DNA of 5,638 bases from Clostridiales bacterium (GTDB lineage Bacteria; Bacillota; Clostridia; Oscillospirales; CAG-272), in contig JAGZAC010000130.1 of NCBI GenBank assembly GCA_018370615.1, positions 1 through 5,638 of the forward strand, written 5' to 3'. Under the pieces are notes generated by a model, which was not told the origin of the DNA, did not search any database, and worked only from the letters and a program-made list of their open reading frames with translations. The first letter of the stretch is position 1; every line of letters starts with the position of its first letter. Positions 5,630 to 5,638 of the stretch are shown one piece after another. The position numbers and the translations under genes were made by a program.

Positions 5630-5638
5630 TCAGGACGG

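Overview
The window looks like a low-to-moderate GC Firmicutes (Clostridia-type, probably gut anaerobe) chromosome. The grounds are the gene families, the strong purine-rich ribosome binding sites, intrinsic terminators with U-tracts, and the pairing of an NCS2 purine permease with a molybdenum hydroxylase. Genus cannot be told from this sequence alone.

Left part (1-3951, all on the minus strand): a purine-catabolism locus. A GntR/HutC-type regulator (3157-3915) is transcribed first from its own sigma-A-like promoter (about 4048-4076) and ends at an intrinsic terminator (3108-3139). Just beyond it is a second promoter (3067-3095) whose start region is covered by a perfect 25-bp palindrome (3035-3059), the best candidate operator. 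This promoter would drive an AzgA/PbuG-like purine permease (1624-3012) and then xdhA, the molybdenum-binding subunit of a xanthine dehydrogenase-type enzyme (1507 to the left edge, 502 codons visible, C-terminus outside). The model I infer is that the permease imports a purine, XdhA with partner subunits outside the window hydroxylates it, and the GntR protein senses a purine-related ligand and represses the permease-xdhA unit.

Middle (about 3952-4670): an AT-rich stretch with no convincing gene. It holds the regulator promoter and leader, a very strong plus-strand hairpin terminator (4384-4419) with no recognisable gene in front of it, and a stretch of short staggered minus-strand reading frames that look like decayed or non-coding sequence.

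Right part (about 4619-5400, plus strand): a small accessory region, probably a mobile-element remnant. A promoter-like pair (4619-4647) precedes a 46-aa ORF of unknown function (4678-4818). After a gap come fragments ending in a lost-start, stop-interrupted gene (4963-5400). The start codon is ATA behind a good Shine-Dalgarno, and an in-frame TGA at 5089 splits the frame. From 5441 onward composition turns GC-rich. A 12-bp-stem terminator (5445-5478) for minus-strand transcription is preceded by the 3' end of an unidentified minus-strand gene (5507-5629).

The best-supported point of interest is the regulator-palindrome-permease-xdhA arrangement. I do not see convincing evidence of a wholly new type of system.
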